Below the pieces are notes generated by a model that had not been told where the DNA came from, ran no database searches, and saw nothing but the letters and a program-made list of their open reading frames with translations. The position numbers and the translations under genes are program-made. 64,000 nt of DNA, taken from the NCBI RefSeq assembly GCF_019801015.1, contig NZ_JAHVJZ010000001.1, positions 124,001 to 188,000 on the forward strand. The letters run 5' to 3'. The stretch comes from Marinobacter nauticus (GTDB taxonomy: Bacteria > Pseudomonadota > Gammaproteobacteria > Enterobacterales > Shewanellaceae). Below are positions 43,107-51,366 of this stretch, piece by piece. Numbering within the stretch: the first letter of the stretch is position 1; each line of letters opens with the position of its first letter.

Positions 43107-45716
43107 ATGAGGCCGCAAATGAGCAAGGGACTCAGCGAACATCAGGCGCAGCAGCGTCTGGCCCAATATGGCCCAAACCGGCTGCCTCAGGTGCCTGGTA
43201 AAGGCTGGTGGCTGCTGCTTTTCAGCCAGTTTCGCTCGCCCTTTGTGTATGTGCTGCTGGTGGCGGCCATCGTGGCTTTCGTGCTCGACCAGAGACTTAA
43301 CACGGTGTTTATCCTGCTGGTGCTGGCGATCAACGCCGCCATTGGCACCATTCAGGAACACTCCGCCCAGCGGGCGGCCAACGCCCTGCAAAAGATGGTG
43401 CCCCGGAGAGCGAGGGTCTATCGCGATGGGCGGGTGCAGGAGAGGGACGCGGCGGAATTGGTCCCGGGAGATTGTGTGGTGCTGGCCAGCGGTGACCGAA
43501 TCAGTGCTGACATTCGCCTGACCTTCGCCACCGGGGCGATCGTCGATGAGTCGGTGCTGACCGGCGAGTCGGAGCCGGTTGCCAAACAGGTCAGTGCGAC
43601 CCCAATCACCGGCAGTGTGACCGAGCGACACGATTGTCTGTTTGCGGGCAGTATGTTGCTGCACGGGCGCGCAGAAGGCACCGTTGAAGCCACCGGATTG
43701 CACAGTGAAATTGGCCGGATTGCCGATGCGGTGAAGTCACAACCGGTGGCCAAAGCTCCGTTGTTGGCCCGGATTGAGCGTTTCACCCTGGTGGTGGCGG
43801 TGAGCGTGCTGCTGGTCATTGCCCTGTTGTTTGTGATTGTGCTGCTTCAGGGGGCCGATCTGGCCACGGTATTCCTGCTCGGCATCGCCCTGGCGGTTTC
43901 CGCGATCCCCGAAGGCCTGCCCGCCGCGATAACTGTGGCTCTGGCCATTGGCATGCGCAGAATGGCCAAGGTTCAGGTGATTGTAAGGCGCCTGGTTGCG
44001 GTGGAGGCGCTCGGCTCCAGCACCTTAATCTGCTCAGACAAAACCGGCACTTTGACCGTCAACGAGATGACCGTGCGGCAGCTCTGGCTGCCCTCAGGAG
44101 ATCGCATTCCCGTCAGTGGTGAAGGGATGCAACGGGCCGGAAAGATCGATGCACTGCCGTCTCAGCAGGCGTCGGTTACGGCGCTGGCCAGGGCCGCAAG
44201 AGTGTGTAACGAGGCTTCTGTGGTTGAGCAGGGGGCGCGCTGGTCCGGACATGGGGATGGCGTCGATCTGGCCTTACTGGTGCTGGCGGGTAAAGCCAAC
44301 CAGGCCCCACACCGGCCATTGACGGAGCCGGAGCTGGGCCGGATACCTTATGAACCTGAGCTGGCTTATGCCGCTGTCGTGCTGGAAGAAGCCACGGGCC
44401 CGAGACTGTTTCTCAAGGGGGCACTGGAGCGGGTGCTGCCAATGTGCGATAGGGCATTGGACAGCGACTGGGCACCGGAGCAGTTCAAAGCGCAGTTGTC
44501 GGAGCTGGCCGGGCAGGGGTATCGGGTTCTGGCGCTGGCGGACGGGGAGTGGGCGGGCGAGTTGTCCGCTGAAACGCCACCCACCGGGCTGCGCTTCCTT
44601 GGTGCGGTGGCGATGGTGGACCCGCTCCGGCCCGATGCCGTAGAGGCCGTGTCACGATGTCGTGAAGCGCAGATTGGGGTCGCCATGATCACCGGTGATC
44701 ATCCGGATACGGCGCGTTCCCTGGCACTGGAGCTGGGACTTTGTACGCCTCAGGAGCCGGTTGTGACAGGCTCCGCGCTGGCTAAAGCCGAACAGGCCGG
44801 TCCGCAGGCGCTCTCTTCCCTGGTCCAGCACTGCCGGGTGTTTGCGCGCATCGAGCCGATGCAGAAATTGCTGATCACTCAGGAACTGATGTCTTCCGGA
44901 CATAACGTGGCCATGACCGGCGACGGCGTTAACGACGCACCAGCATTGCATGCGGCGCACGTGGGCATCGCAATGGGCCAGCGTGGCACCGATGTTGCCC
45001 GTGAAAATGCCGACCTGATCCTGACTGACGATCATTTTTCCTCGATTGTTGATGGCGTCCGGGAAGGTCGGGTGGTCTACAGCAACATTCGCAAAGTGAT
45101 CTATCTGCTGATTGCCACCGGTGCGGCGGAAATTGTGCTGTTTATTCTCAGTGTCCTGTTTGGTTTGCCGTTGCCGTTGTTGCCCCTGCAAATCCTTTGG
45201 CTGAACCTGGTCACCAATGGCATTCAGGATGTGGCGCTGGCGTTTGAGCCCGCCGAAGGCGATGAGTTGCGGCAGCCGCCGAGGCCACCTCAGGAACGAA
45301 TTTTTAATGGCCTGATGCTGGAGCGGGTGATCAGCAGTGCCATTTACATGGGGATCGTGGCGTTTTGCGTATTCTCCTTTGCGCTTAACACCGGGCTAAA
45401 TGACGCCGAAGCCCGCAACCTGACTCTGCTGATGATGGTCTTGTTTGAGAACGTTCATGCGCTGAACAGCCGGTCTGAGCGTCGCTCGCTCTGGCAGCTG
45501 GATTTCTGCTCAAATCCACTGCTGCTCTTTGGCATCGTTGCGGCTCAGGCGATCCATTTGACTGCCATGTACCTGCCTTCATTAGCCGGCGTGTTGGAGC
45601 TGACACCGGTAACACTGACCACCTGGGGAATGTTGTTTGGGCTGGCGCTTTCTCTGTTTGTTGTGGACGAAGCGCACAAATGGTGGAGCGCTCATCGGCG
45701 TCTTCAGCAGGATTAA
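43107..45716 (+). CDS. P2-type cation-transporting ATPase
   Basis: The 869-aa pump has all P-type ATPase parts: actuator TGES (152-155), M4 PEGLP (268-272, with the cation-binding Glu269), phosphorylation motif DKTGT at D311, nucleotide domain, the hinge TGDGVNDAP, and four to six C-terminal helices with NLVTNGIQDVALAFEP. The layout is that of the Ca2+/Na+-type (P2) pumps; in M6 the SERCA-like TDG is replaced by TNG, so the ion is uncertain. Start at 43107 (alternative ATG 43119). Confidence 0.9.
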   Translation: MRPQMSKGLSEHQAQQRLAQYGPNRLPQVPGKGWWLLLFSQFRSPFVYVLLVAAIVAFVLDQRLNTVFILLVLAINAAIGTIQEHSAQRAANALQKMVPRRARVYRDGRVQERDAAELVPGDCVVLASGDRISADIRLTFATGAIVDESVLTGESEPVAKQVSATPITGSVTERHDCLFAGSMLLHGRAEGTVEATGLHSEIGRIADAVKSQPVAKAPLLARIERFTLVVAVSVLLVIALLFVIVLLQGADLATVFLLGIALAVSAIPEGLPAAITVALAIGMRRMAKVQVIVRRLVAVEALGSSTLICSDKTGTLTVNEMTVRQLWLPSGDRIPVSGEGMQRAGKIDALPSQQASVTALARAARVCNEASVVEQGARWSGHGDGVDLALLVLAGKANQAPHRPLTEPELGRIPYEPELAYAAVVLEEATGPRLFLKGALERVLPMCDRALDSDWAPEQFKAQLSELAGQGYRVLALADGEWAGELSAETPPTGLRFLGAVAMVDPLRPDAVEAVSRCREAQIGVAMITGDHPDTARSLALELGLCTPQEPVVTGSALAKAEQAGPQALSSLVQHCRVFARIEPMQKLLITQELMSSGHNVAMTGDGVNDAPALHAAHVGIAMGQRGTDVARENADLILTDDHFSSIVDGVREGRVVYSNIRKVIYLLIATGAAEIVLFILSVLFGLPLPLLPLQILWLNLVTNGIQDVALAFEPAEGDELRQPPRPPQERIFNGLMLERVISSAIYMGIVAFCVFSFALNTGLNDAEARNLTLLMMVLFENVHALNSRSERRSLWQLDFCSNPLLLFGIVAAQAIHLTAMYLPSLAGVLELTPVTLTTWGMLFGLALSLFVVDEAHKWWSAHRRLQQD

Positions 45717-46153
45717 CAGGCGGCAGACTGTCCGGTGTTTCTGCTCGCGGGTCTGGCGCGGCAATCTCTCATCGTGCGTGACCCTGAATTCTGAGTCCGC
45801 ACGATATTTTCAATCCCTAATCGAGCCAATCGCTCTGAGCAAATGTTAACAGTCAAATACGACTGGCTTATGTGCAAGAAAACCAACATTCAGCATACAA
45901 CTGTTAATCTATCTGAGCAGGCAGGGAAACGTCCTTTATTAAGGCAGTAATAAACACCTTATTAGGGCGAAACATAAGATGGCCATAAAATATTAGAATA
46001 AATAGTGGCTTGATGTGCATCTTGTTGTAGGGGTTAGGCACCTGCTCTTGCCTGAAGTCGCTGAGAATAAGCCTTACAGCGACGATCTGGTCTGATCTGT
46101 TTGGCGTCAAGTTAATTAAAGGCGCTTATCAATGGTTTCTTCTTAGGCGAGGT
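45717..46153. other. AT-rich intergenic region, no convincing gene
   Basis: This stretch is much richer in A/T than the rest of the window, with long runs such as those at 45890-46000. A 68-codon minus-strand frame (45904-46110) lacks a ribosome site and family features. The composition shift, together with the split winged-helix gene just after it, suggests horizontally gained or decaying DNA. Confidence 0.45.
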
Positions 46154-46545
46154 ATGGGCATGAAACGGGGCATATTTTGCAACGCAGTTCATTGTGCGTT
46201 ATGTGAAAAGTACGGGCGTGGTAAGTCGAGACCAAAAGACTTGGAATATCGATTCAACGCAGGGGAGGATGTCACGAATCACCATGCCATTCTTCGACTT
46301 CCCGGGACAGATAAAAAGGTAAGTGCAGCAATTATGTGGTTCGGGCGCTTTGCATATTAATGACCAATCTGGGTAAGCCTATGACCAAGTGGGAATTGGC
46401 AAACTATGTCTGGCCGGGGCGGACCATTGGCCGAAACAGTCTGCCAGTGCTGATCAACGACCTGCGTAAGGTGTTAAGGGTGGCCCCTTACCGGGTAGTA
46501 ACGCTGCGTGGCGTCGGGTATATGCTGGTGCCAAAGGGGGAGTGA
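46154..46545 (+). pseudogene. Winged-helix (ToxR/CadC-type) regulator, apparently split by a frameshift
   Basis: Two overlapping frames (46154-46360 and 46336-46545, the second in the -1 frame) together make one OmpR/ToxR-type DNA-binding domain. The first supplies the leading beta strands (LEYRFNAGEDVT...); the second supplies the helices and wing (LGKPMTKWELANYVWPGR, SLPVLINDLRKVLR, VVTLRGVGYMLV). Joined, they have the length and order of a stand-alone winged-helix regulator of about 125 aa. An A5 run at 46313-46317 lies where the frame could slip. The start is likelier at ATG 46160, behind a GAGG site. It could be a pseudogene, a sequencing error, or a genuinely short second protein. Confidence 0.5.
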
Positions 46546-46585
46546 GAAGGCGGGTGCGCCGTGATGATGGATAAGCCTCATCAGT

Positions 46586-47053
46586 TCATTCATCTGACCG
46601 GCGCTGAGCGTGCCGCGCCTGTAGCCAAAGCCCGGACCGCTTCATCATAAATCCGAACCCCCCTCCCACCATCAGCGACGGGACAACCACTGCCCATGAC
46701 CCGTCAGAGGCAAACGTGGCACAGGCTCCGATAAACGTACCAGGAATGTAAGCGAGCCAACTCAATCGGGCCTGAACGCACATCATAAACGCCACCAAAC
46801 CGGTGATCAGGTGCCCAAAGACCGGGCTTGGCATCATCGGACTGAGGGCCAAAATGCTCAAGGCCCAAAATACGCCGGAGAGATTGGTCATCAGGCTGAC
46901 CATCAGCCCCCTAAACGTACCATCTGGCGAGGCGAAGTAACTGGTGCAGCCGAGAAAGCCGGCCCAGGTGAACAGCCCTATGGAAACGGAAAGACCGCTC
47001 CACACGGCGGACAGCACCGCTGTGGTAAAGGCGATGGCGAGCAGGTTATACAT
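46586..47053 (-). CDS. DUF1097 inner-membrane protein (YcdZ-like)
   Basis: The 155-aa protein has four to five hydrophobic segments and follows E. coli YcdZ closely along its length: WAGFLGCTSYFASP, LSGVFWA, LITGLVAFMMCVQA, PGTFIGACATFA and the end SGLWLQAR. The role of YcdZ is unknown. ATG 47053 is chosen because GGGGCT lies just upstream; the reading from a TTG 12 bases earlier is less likely. Confidence 0.88.
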   Translation of the reverse strand: MYNLLAIAFTTAVLSAVWSGLSVSIGLFTWAGFLGCTSYFASPDGTFRGLMVSLMTNLSGVFWALSILALSPMMPSPVFGHLITGLVAFMMCVQARLSWLAYIPGTFIGACATFASDGSWAVVVPSLMVGGGFGFMMKRSGLWLQARHAQRRSDE

Positions 47054-47176
47054 TGCGAGCCCCAAGCCGGAATGGTGTTCAGTGTTCAGGATAAACCCGA
47101 TTCGGCAGGGCGGGGGAAAGATGCGCGCATTGCCGCCATCCAGACAAGCTGGCGGAACAACAGTGCCGGGGTGTCG

Positions 47177-47476
47177 TCAGAGCCGGGTGTGGTCCAGTCC
47201 CTGGCTCATCCAATAGGCATGATTGTAGGACTGCTGGGCGTCCAGCTGCTTCTGTCCCGCTTGCGCACACTCATCATTATTCAGAGTCATGGTGCCAATG
47301 GATTGGCGACGGGCAATCTCTTCGCCGGAATAGGCATGCACCGATGCGTGTTGAGAAAAGTAGGAATGAAACTCGCACAGCTTACGGTCGCTCCAGCTGT
47401 GGATGCTTTCCAGACTCCATTGGGATAGGGAGCAGCCACTGAGAAGCAGTGTACTGACCAGAAATATCCGAACCAT
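47177..47476 (-). CDS. Small lipoprotein of unknown function
   Basis: The 99-aa protein has a short lipoprotein signal (IFLVSTLLLSGC, Cys15) followed by a helical, Gln/His-rich body with two further cysteines. A GGAGGTGA site lies just before the ATG. I do not recognise the family. It stands alone between the YcdZ-like gene and the tRNA-Pro repeat array. Confidence 0.65.
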   Translation of the reverse strand: MVRIFLVSTLLLSGCSLSQWSLESIHSWSDRKLCEFHSYFSQHASVHAYSGEEIARRQSIGTMTLNNDECAQAGQKQLDAQQSYNHAYWMSQGLDHTRL

Positions 47477-47773
47477 GGCTTCACCTCCAATTCCAGATGG
47501 CGACCGTTGCGCAACGATACTTAAGCAATATCGTTACCGTGAATCAACTTCTGTGTTCGGGATCCGGTTTTACCAAAAAGGTTGCCGGCAGAGAGGAAGA
47601 GTGTGAGCTGGGCCATCATTCCCTGGCGGGACACCGATCCCTGGTGCGCCTTTCATTGCCTGAGATCTAAGCATAGGCCCGGAAAATGGCGCTGCTGAAA
47701 AAATGCACAATCATCAGTGGGAAAGCGGTCCGGCCCCAAACGCCAACGGCGTTTTAGGGGGGAGGACGAAAGC

Positions 47774-47804
47774 AAAAAGCCCACCTCTTTCGAGATGGGC
47801 TTTT
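47774..47804 (-). terminator. Terminator hairpin in repeat array A (distal)
   Basis: The stem AAGCCCA..TGGGCTT has a run of A on its left, giving a U-tract on the minus strand. Confidence 0.7.
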
Positions 47805-47897
47805 CAGGGTTATTTGGTCGGCCAGAGAGGATTTAACCCGGTCCGACGCTCGGTCCGGCCCCAAACGCCAACGGCGTTTTAGGGGGAGGCCAATACG

Positions 47898-47927
47898 AAA
47901 AAAGCCCCAACCTTGCGGTTAGGGCTT
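47898..47927 (-). terminator. Terminator hairpin after tRNA-Pro copy A
   Basis: The stem AAGCCCCAACC/GGTTAGGGCTT lies after A6 on the plus strand, so it has a U-tract on the minus strand 13-40 bases past the tRNA 3' end. Confidence 0.75.
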
Positions 47928-47939
47928 CTTAGGATGATT

Positions 47940-48016
47940 TGGTCGGCCAGAGAGGATTTGAACCTCCGACCCCCGACACCCCATGACGGTGCGCTACCAG
48001 GCTGCGCTACTGGCCG
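47940..48016 (-). tRNA. tRNA-Pro(GGG), copy A
   Basis: The 77-base gene folds as a full cloverleaf with encoded CCA. The anticodon loop carries GGG (within CATGGGGTG), the D-arm reads GCGCAGCCTGGTAGCGC and the T-arm GGAGG-TTCAAAT-CCTCT. Outside the acceptor stem it appears identical to E. coli proL tRNA. A second copy lies at 51367-51443. Confidence 0.97.
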
Positions 48017-48034
48017 AAAACGAGGCTTAGTTTA

Positions 48035-48067
48035 TGCCCTTGCAGCAGGGATGCAAGGGCTTTTTTC
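48035..48067 (+). terminator. Plus-strand terminator-like hairpin with no upstream plus-strand gene
   Basis: GCCCTTGCA/TGCAAGGGC with a six-T tail on the plus strand lies between the tRNA and the basic protein gene, both of which are on the minus strand. It may end an unseen plus-strand RNA or shield the tRNA promoter. Confidence 0.55.
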
Positions 48068-48118
48068 TTTAACGAAATCGTTTGCTTAGTGATTGCCCAA
48101 ATCGGTTATTCAATCGGC

Positions 48119-48424
48119 TCAAGCGGTCTTCTTCATGCGCTTCAATGCGCACTTGCAAGCACGACCGGCAAGCGCAGGGCACCCTTTACAGGGGCGGCGC
48201 TTAAGTGGCGTCATCGGGTCGAGACTGCCAGGGAACAGGGTGAACACCGGCGCTTTGCCTTCCTCCAGAATGGATTTCACCCAGGAGTCGGCCAGCTTTT
48301 GCCGTTGCTGTTTGTCGAGGTCGGGAAGGGCCCCTTGGTGCTTCAGGGCTTTTTTCAGCGATTTCACCAATGCTTTGGTGGTTTTCTTGTCACGCTTTTT
48401 CTGGGCTTTGGCTTCTTTACCCAT
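48119..48424 (-). CDS. Small basic protein with C-terminal cysteine cluster
   Basis: The 101-aa protein is very rich in Lys in its first 40 residues (GKEAKAQKKRDKKTTK...) and ends with a CKGC...CKC cluster, a possible zinc or metal site. There is no signal peptide. ATG 48424 follows GGAG by seven bases; an in-frame start 30 bases earlier has no site. Nucleic-acid binding is a guess from charge. It lies between the two tRNA-Pro copies, downstream of the acylase gene on the same strand. Confidence 0.65.
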   Translation of the reverse strand: MGKEAKAQKKRDKKTTKALVKSLKKALKHQGALPDLDKQQRQKLADSWVKSILEEGKAPVFTLFPGSLDPMTPLKRRPCKGCPALAGRACKCALKRMKKTA

Positions 48425-48452
48425 CTTTCGCTCCGCATCACCAACAACTATC

Positions 48453-48481
48453 AACGCCCCCTATTGTAAATAGGAGGCGTT
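48453..48481. other. Inverted repeat between acylase and basic-protein genes
   Basis: AACGCCCCCTATT/AATAGGAGGCGTT with a short GTA loop and one mismatch. It has no T-run on either side, so it is not a standard terminator; it might be an RNA processing or stabilising stem. Confidence 0.5.
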
Positions 48482-48497
48482 CTCATTCAAATGAATT

Positions 48498-50795
48498 TTA
48501 TTGTGGGTGAAACGTCAGGTGGGGTCTGCCACTGAACGGCGCCAACGTGGTGCTGCGGTATTGGCCCCTGGCGTAGGCTTCTGCCTGGTCTGCAAAGTGG
48601 GGAGAAAAAGGCACACCACTTTGCCCCAGTGGCGAAATGGCCTGGCCGCGGTGTGGCTCGGATAAATCCACCAGACGTCGCGTGGAGGGCCCAAAAGTCG
48701 CGATGGGGGTTTCGGTGCCATAGCGATACGCCATATTGTTGATGGCGCGCTTGGAGCCGGTAATGGCCAGTCCGGGGCCTTCCACCAGCGCGGCCAGGCC
48801 AGGAACCTGGCCCAATGGATGGCGGTGGCGCATTTGGCCTTTCTCGTCCCAAAGCGGTATTGGCGTCGGCAGGGCACTGAGGGTTTGGGTCCAGACGGCT
48901 TTAAGAATCGCGGCCTGATCTTCCGTTTCTTCTGTGCCTTTGTGGTCCCACCAGGGCGAATCGGGGTCGGCCAGGAGGACCGCCATCATTTTATCGATCA
49001 GCGCCTGTCCCAACAGCGCCTGATAAAGTCCCTCATCCAACTCGTCCGCCAGGGTAGATTCGAGCAGTGTCTGGTAAGCGGCCTCGATCAGAGTCGGCGC
49101 TGCCGTGTCCGGGCTGTAGCGGCCGTCCCAACGGGCCAGTAACTCGCGCTCCGGGCCCGAAGGGGCCACCTCAAGCAGCAGAGATTTCAGAGCGATCGCG
49201 CGGCCATTCCTGGAATCGGTCTGCACGCTCTTGAGCTGCTCCAGATCCCAGACTTGCTGCGCGGCCAGTGCCTGCTCCAAAGTTTCAGGGCGGAAGGTCG
49301 GCGCGTAGTAGCCGGCGCGCTCAAGATCTTCCCAGGGAGCGCCATAGGGGTGGTTCGCTGAGAACACGACACCGGACTCGGGATTGATAAAACGTGGGTT
49401 AACGTCAAAGGGGTGGTAGCCCTTGGGCAGCGTGGTGCTGATGGAACCGTCGATCACCAACGCGCCACTGACCCCGTCAGCACGGTCCAGATAGCGGGCG
49501 ACGGCCCATTTGGCGATGTTGCCGTCGGTGTCTCCGTACAGCACATTCACGCCGGGAGACCAGATGGTCTCGAGCGCGGCTTCGAAACTTTCCATATCGG
49601 CGCTTTGCAGCAGTTGGTAAAGGCCGGTCAGAGGACGGTTGCGGGGTTCCGTAAAGGTCCAGTGCAGTGCGGTGGGCTCAGGCAGGCTGAATATGCCATC
49701 CACAAGCGGGCCGTGTACGCTTTGACGGACAGTGAGCGTCTGCTCTGGCGCATCTTTGACCTCAATGGTCTCGGTTCGGGACGTGTAAGGGGTTGCTTCG
49801 CCATCGAACTGATAGCCCTCGCCAGCGCCGACTAATTGAAACAGATCGGCGTCGTCATTGAGCAGCATGGTCAGGCCCCAGGCCCGCTCGGGGGTTCGGC
49901 CAAGAAGGGGAATCGGCAATCCGGGCAGATAAAACCCGTAGAGCGCACGCTCAGGGGTGTGCAACTGGGCCTCATACCAGACTTGTGGCGTCGAGAAGGA
50001 GATGTGCGGGTCGTTGGCGAACAGTGGCGCACCGCTGACGCTGCGTTCGGGGCTTAATACCCAGCCATTGGAGCCTTGCAACGTGCCTAAGGGTAACAAC
50101 TGGTCAAGCTGGTCAGTGTGTTTTTGCCATGCGGTAAACTGGGCTTTTGAGGGAGCGGCAGCGTAATGATCGGGCCATCCGCTGACCAACGCATGGTGAT
50201 AGATGGGGTCCAGTTCTGCCATCAGTGCAGTCAGCAGGGGGTCCTGCTTAAACGCGCTGGTAAAGCTGTGCGCCATATAGCTGAGCGTGGCAAAGACATC
50301 GACCCGGCTGAACGGCTCAGGAGCCGCGCCGATAAGTCGGTACTCCAGCGGCGTTGGCAATGCCTTGATAGCCTGGTTGACGCCCTGATGATACGCGTCA
50401 ACCCACCGGCTCAGTTCGGGCTCGCTGGTTTCCATTTGGCTCGCCTGAACTTTCGACCACTCGCGGGTGCCAAGAGTGCGAAACAGTTCATCGGTCTTAA
50501 TGGCTGGCTCACCCAGTAAGGCCGCCAGTTCGCCTTTCCCCACCCGGCGCAGCACGTCCATCTGAAACAGCCGCTCCTGGGCGTGCATCCAGCCGAGCGC
50601 TCTGAGCGCGTCTTCATCCGACTGTGCCTTAATGACCGGAACCCCGTAGTCATCAAAGCGCACTGAAGTGGTGTGCTCCAGACCGGGCAGAACATTGGTG
50701 CCATCGTATTGTGGCTGATGATGGGCAATCCCGGCCCAGGTCGCAGCGGCAACAATCCCTGCAAGGGCCAAGGTGCCCCCAATCCATCGGTTCAT
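48498..50795 (-). CDS. Penicillin acylase family Ntn-hydrolase (possible AHL acylase)
   Basis: The 765-aa precursor has an N-terminal signal or anchor (about 5-24) and the alpha chain, linker and beta chain order of the penicillin acylase family. The nucleophile that becomes the beta-chain N-terminus is S242 in GSNGW, followed by the NDPH motif. Family members hydrolyse amide bonds of beta-lactams or acyl-homoserine lactones in the periplasm. In marine gammaproteobacteria AHL or cyclic-amide acylase activity is likelier than penicillin hydrolysis; the substrate cannot be read from sequence. The AAGGAGG site fixes the start. It lies between two tRNA-Pro copies. Confidence 0.9.
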   Translation of the reverse strand: MNRWIGGTLALAGIVAAATWAGIAHHQPQYDGTNVLPGLEHTTSVRFDDYGVPVIKAQSDEDALRALGWMHAQERLFQMDVLRRVGKGELAALLGEPAIKTDELFRTLGTREWSKVQASQMETSEPELSRWVDAYHQGVNQAIKALPTPLEYRLIGAAPEPFSRVDVFATLSYMAHSFTSAFKQDPLLTALMAELDPIYHHALVSGWPDHYAAAPSKAQFTAWQKHTDQLDQLLPLGTLQGSNGWVLSPERSVSGAPLFANDPHISFSTPQVWYEAQLHTPERALYGFYLPGLPIPLLGRTPERAWGLTMLLNDDADLFQLVGAGEGYQFDGEATPYTSRTETIEVKDAPEQTLTVRQSVHGPLVDGIFSLPEPTALHWTFTEPRNRPLTGLYQLLQSADMESFEAALETIWSPGVNVLYGDTDGNIAKWAVARYLDRADGVSGALVIDGSISTTLPKGYHPFDVNPRFINPESGVVFSANHPYGAPWEDLERAGYYAPTFRPETLEQALAAQQVWDLEQLKSVQTDSRNGRAIALKSLLLEVAPSGPERELLARWDGRYSPDTAAPTLIEAAYQTLLESTLADELDEGLYQALLGQALIDKMMAVLLADPDSPWWDHKGTEETEDQAAILKAVWTQTLSALPTPIPLWDEKGQMRHRHPLGQVPGLAALVEGPGLAITGSKRAINNMAYRYGTETPIATFGPSTRRLVDLSEPHRGQAISPLGQSGVPFSPHFADQAEAYARGQYRSTTLAPFSGRPHLTFHPQ

Positions 50796-50896
50796 GAGTC
50801 CTCCTTTCCATGATGCCTTTAGAGTACCCATTGGCATCGGCAGATCACAGCCCGGCCAGGTGGTTACATTTCGAAACGATTCACTCGGGGGAAAAA

Positions 50897-50996
50897 TTGA
50901 CCAAAAAAGAGTGGCCAACTAGTTTGTAGGTACGGGACAGGTATCCCAACCACCCGTTGGCAACCAGTGCCCCCGCCTTGCGGGGGATTTTTTTTG
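50897..50996 (+). ncRNA. Candidate small RNA with own promoter and terminator
   Basis: On the plus strand a TTGACC (50897-50902) is spaced 17 bases from TAGTTT (50920-50925), a fair sigma-70 promoter. About 65 bases later a strong CCCCCGC/GCGGGGG hairpin ends in eight T (terminator about 50970-50996). No gene is read on the plus strand here, so the likeliest product is an RNA of about 60-65 nt. An internal GGGA/TCCC hairpin lies near 50932-50948. Confidence 0.45.
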
Positions 50997-51044
50997 CCGG
51001 TTAAAAATGGCCGCTGTTTAACTTGAGCCGCCCCAACTGCGCGA

Positions 51045-51366
51045 GGCGTTTGCATGGGGGAGGCCAATACGAAAAAAGCCCCAACCTTTCGGTTAGCGCT
51101 TTTCTCTTAAAAATGGTCGGCCAGAGAGGATTTAACCCGGTCCGACGCTCGGTCCGGCCCCCAAACGCCAGCGGCGTTTTTCGGGGGGCTGGACAGCAAA
51201 AAAGCCTGACTCTTTCAAATCAGGCTTTTTCTTAAAAATGGTCGGCCAGAGAGGATTTAACCCGGTCCGACGCTCGGTCCGACCCCCAAACGCCAGTGGC
51301 GTTTGCATGGGGGAGGCTAATACGAAAAAAGCCCCAACCTTTCGGTTAGAGCTTTTCTCTTAAAAA
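51045..51366 (-). repeat. tRNA-Pro-derived repeat array B (~125-bp units)
   Basis: Downstream of tRNA-Pro copy B on the minus strand are two full units and a partial one. tRNA 3'-end copies start at 51114 and 51239 and the tRNA itself at 51367, giving periods of 125 and 128 bases. Each unit has a terminator hairpin (near 51072-51103, 51198-51231 and 51325-51355), the near-palindrome GGTCCGA/TCGGTCC and the 24-base tRNA 3' end with the same one-base deletion as in array A. Array A and array B share most unit sequence. Confidence 0.82.

Larger units (their letters stand above)
47727..47939 (-). repeat. tRNA-Pro-derived repeat array A (~125-bp units)
   Basis: Downstream of the tRNA-Pro gene on the minus strand lies one full unit (47815-47939) and part of another (47727-47814). 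A unit holds, in minus-strand order, a terminator hairpin, a GCCCCAAACGCC/GGCGTTT-type block, a GGTCCGA/TCGGTCC near-palindrome, and a 24-base copy of the tRNA 3' end including encoded CCA (47815-47838) that lacks one base of the tRNA T-loop. The block at 47727-47760 is repeated at 47852-47885. No gene is present in 47477-47939 apart from this. Confidence 0.8.

Noticed and set aside
45904..46110. 68-codon minus-strand frame in the AT-rich gap
   Set aside because: No ribosome site, no domain, and AT-rich DNA is expected to differ in chance ORFs; not convincing.
46313..46319. Programmed -1 frameshift site in the winged-helix gene
   Set aside because: The heptamer is T AAA AAG rather than A AAA AAG, and no downstream stimulatory structure is evident; mutation or error is simpler.
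51114..51262. Additional tRNA genes in the repeat arrays
   Set aside because: Only the acceptor/T-arm 3' part is present with a one-base deletion; no cloverleaf can form.
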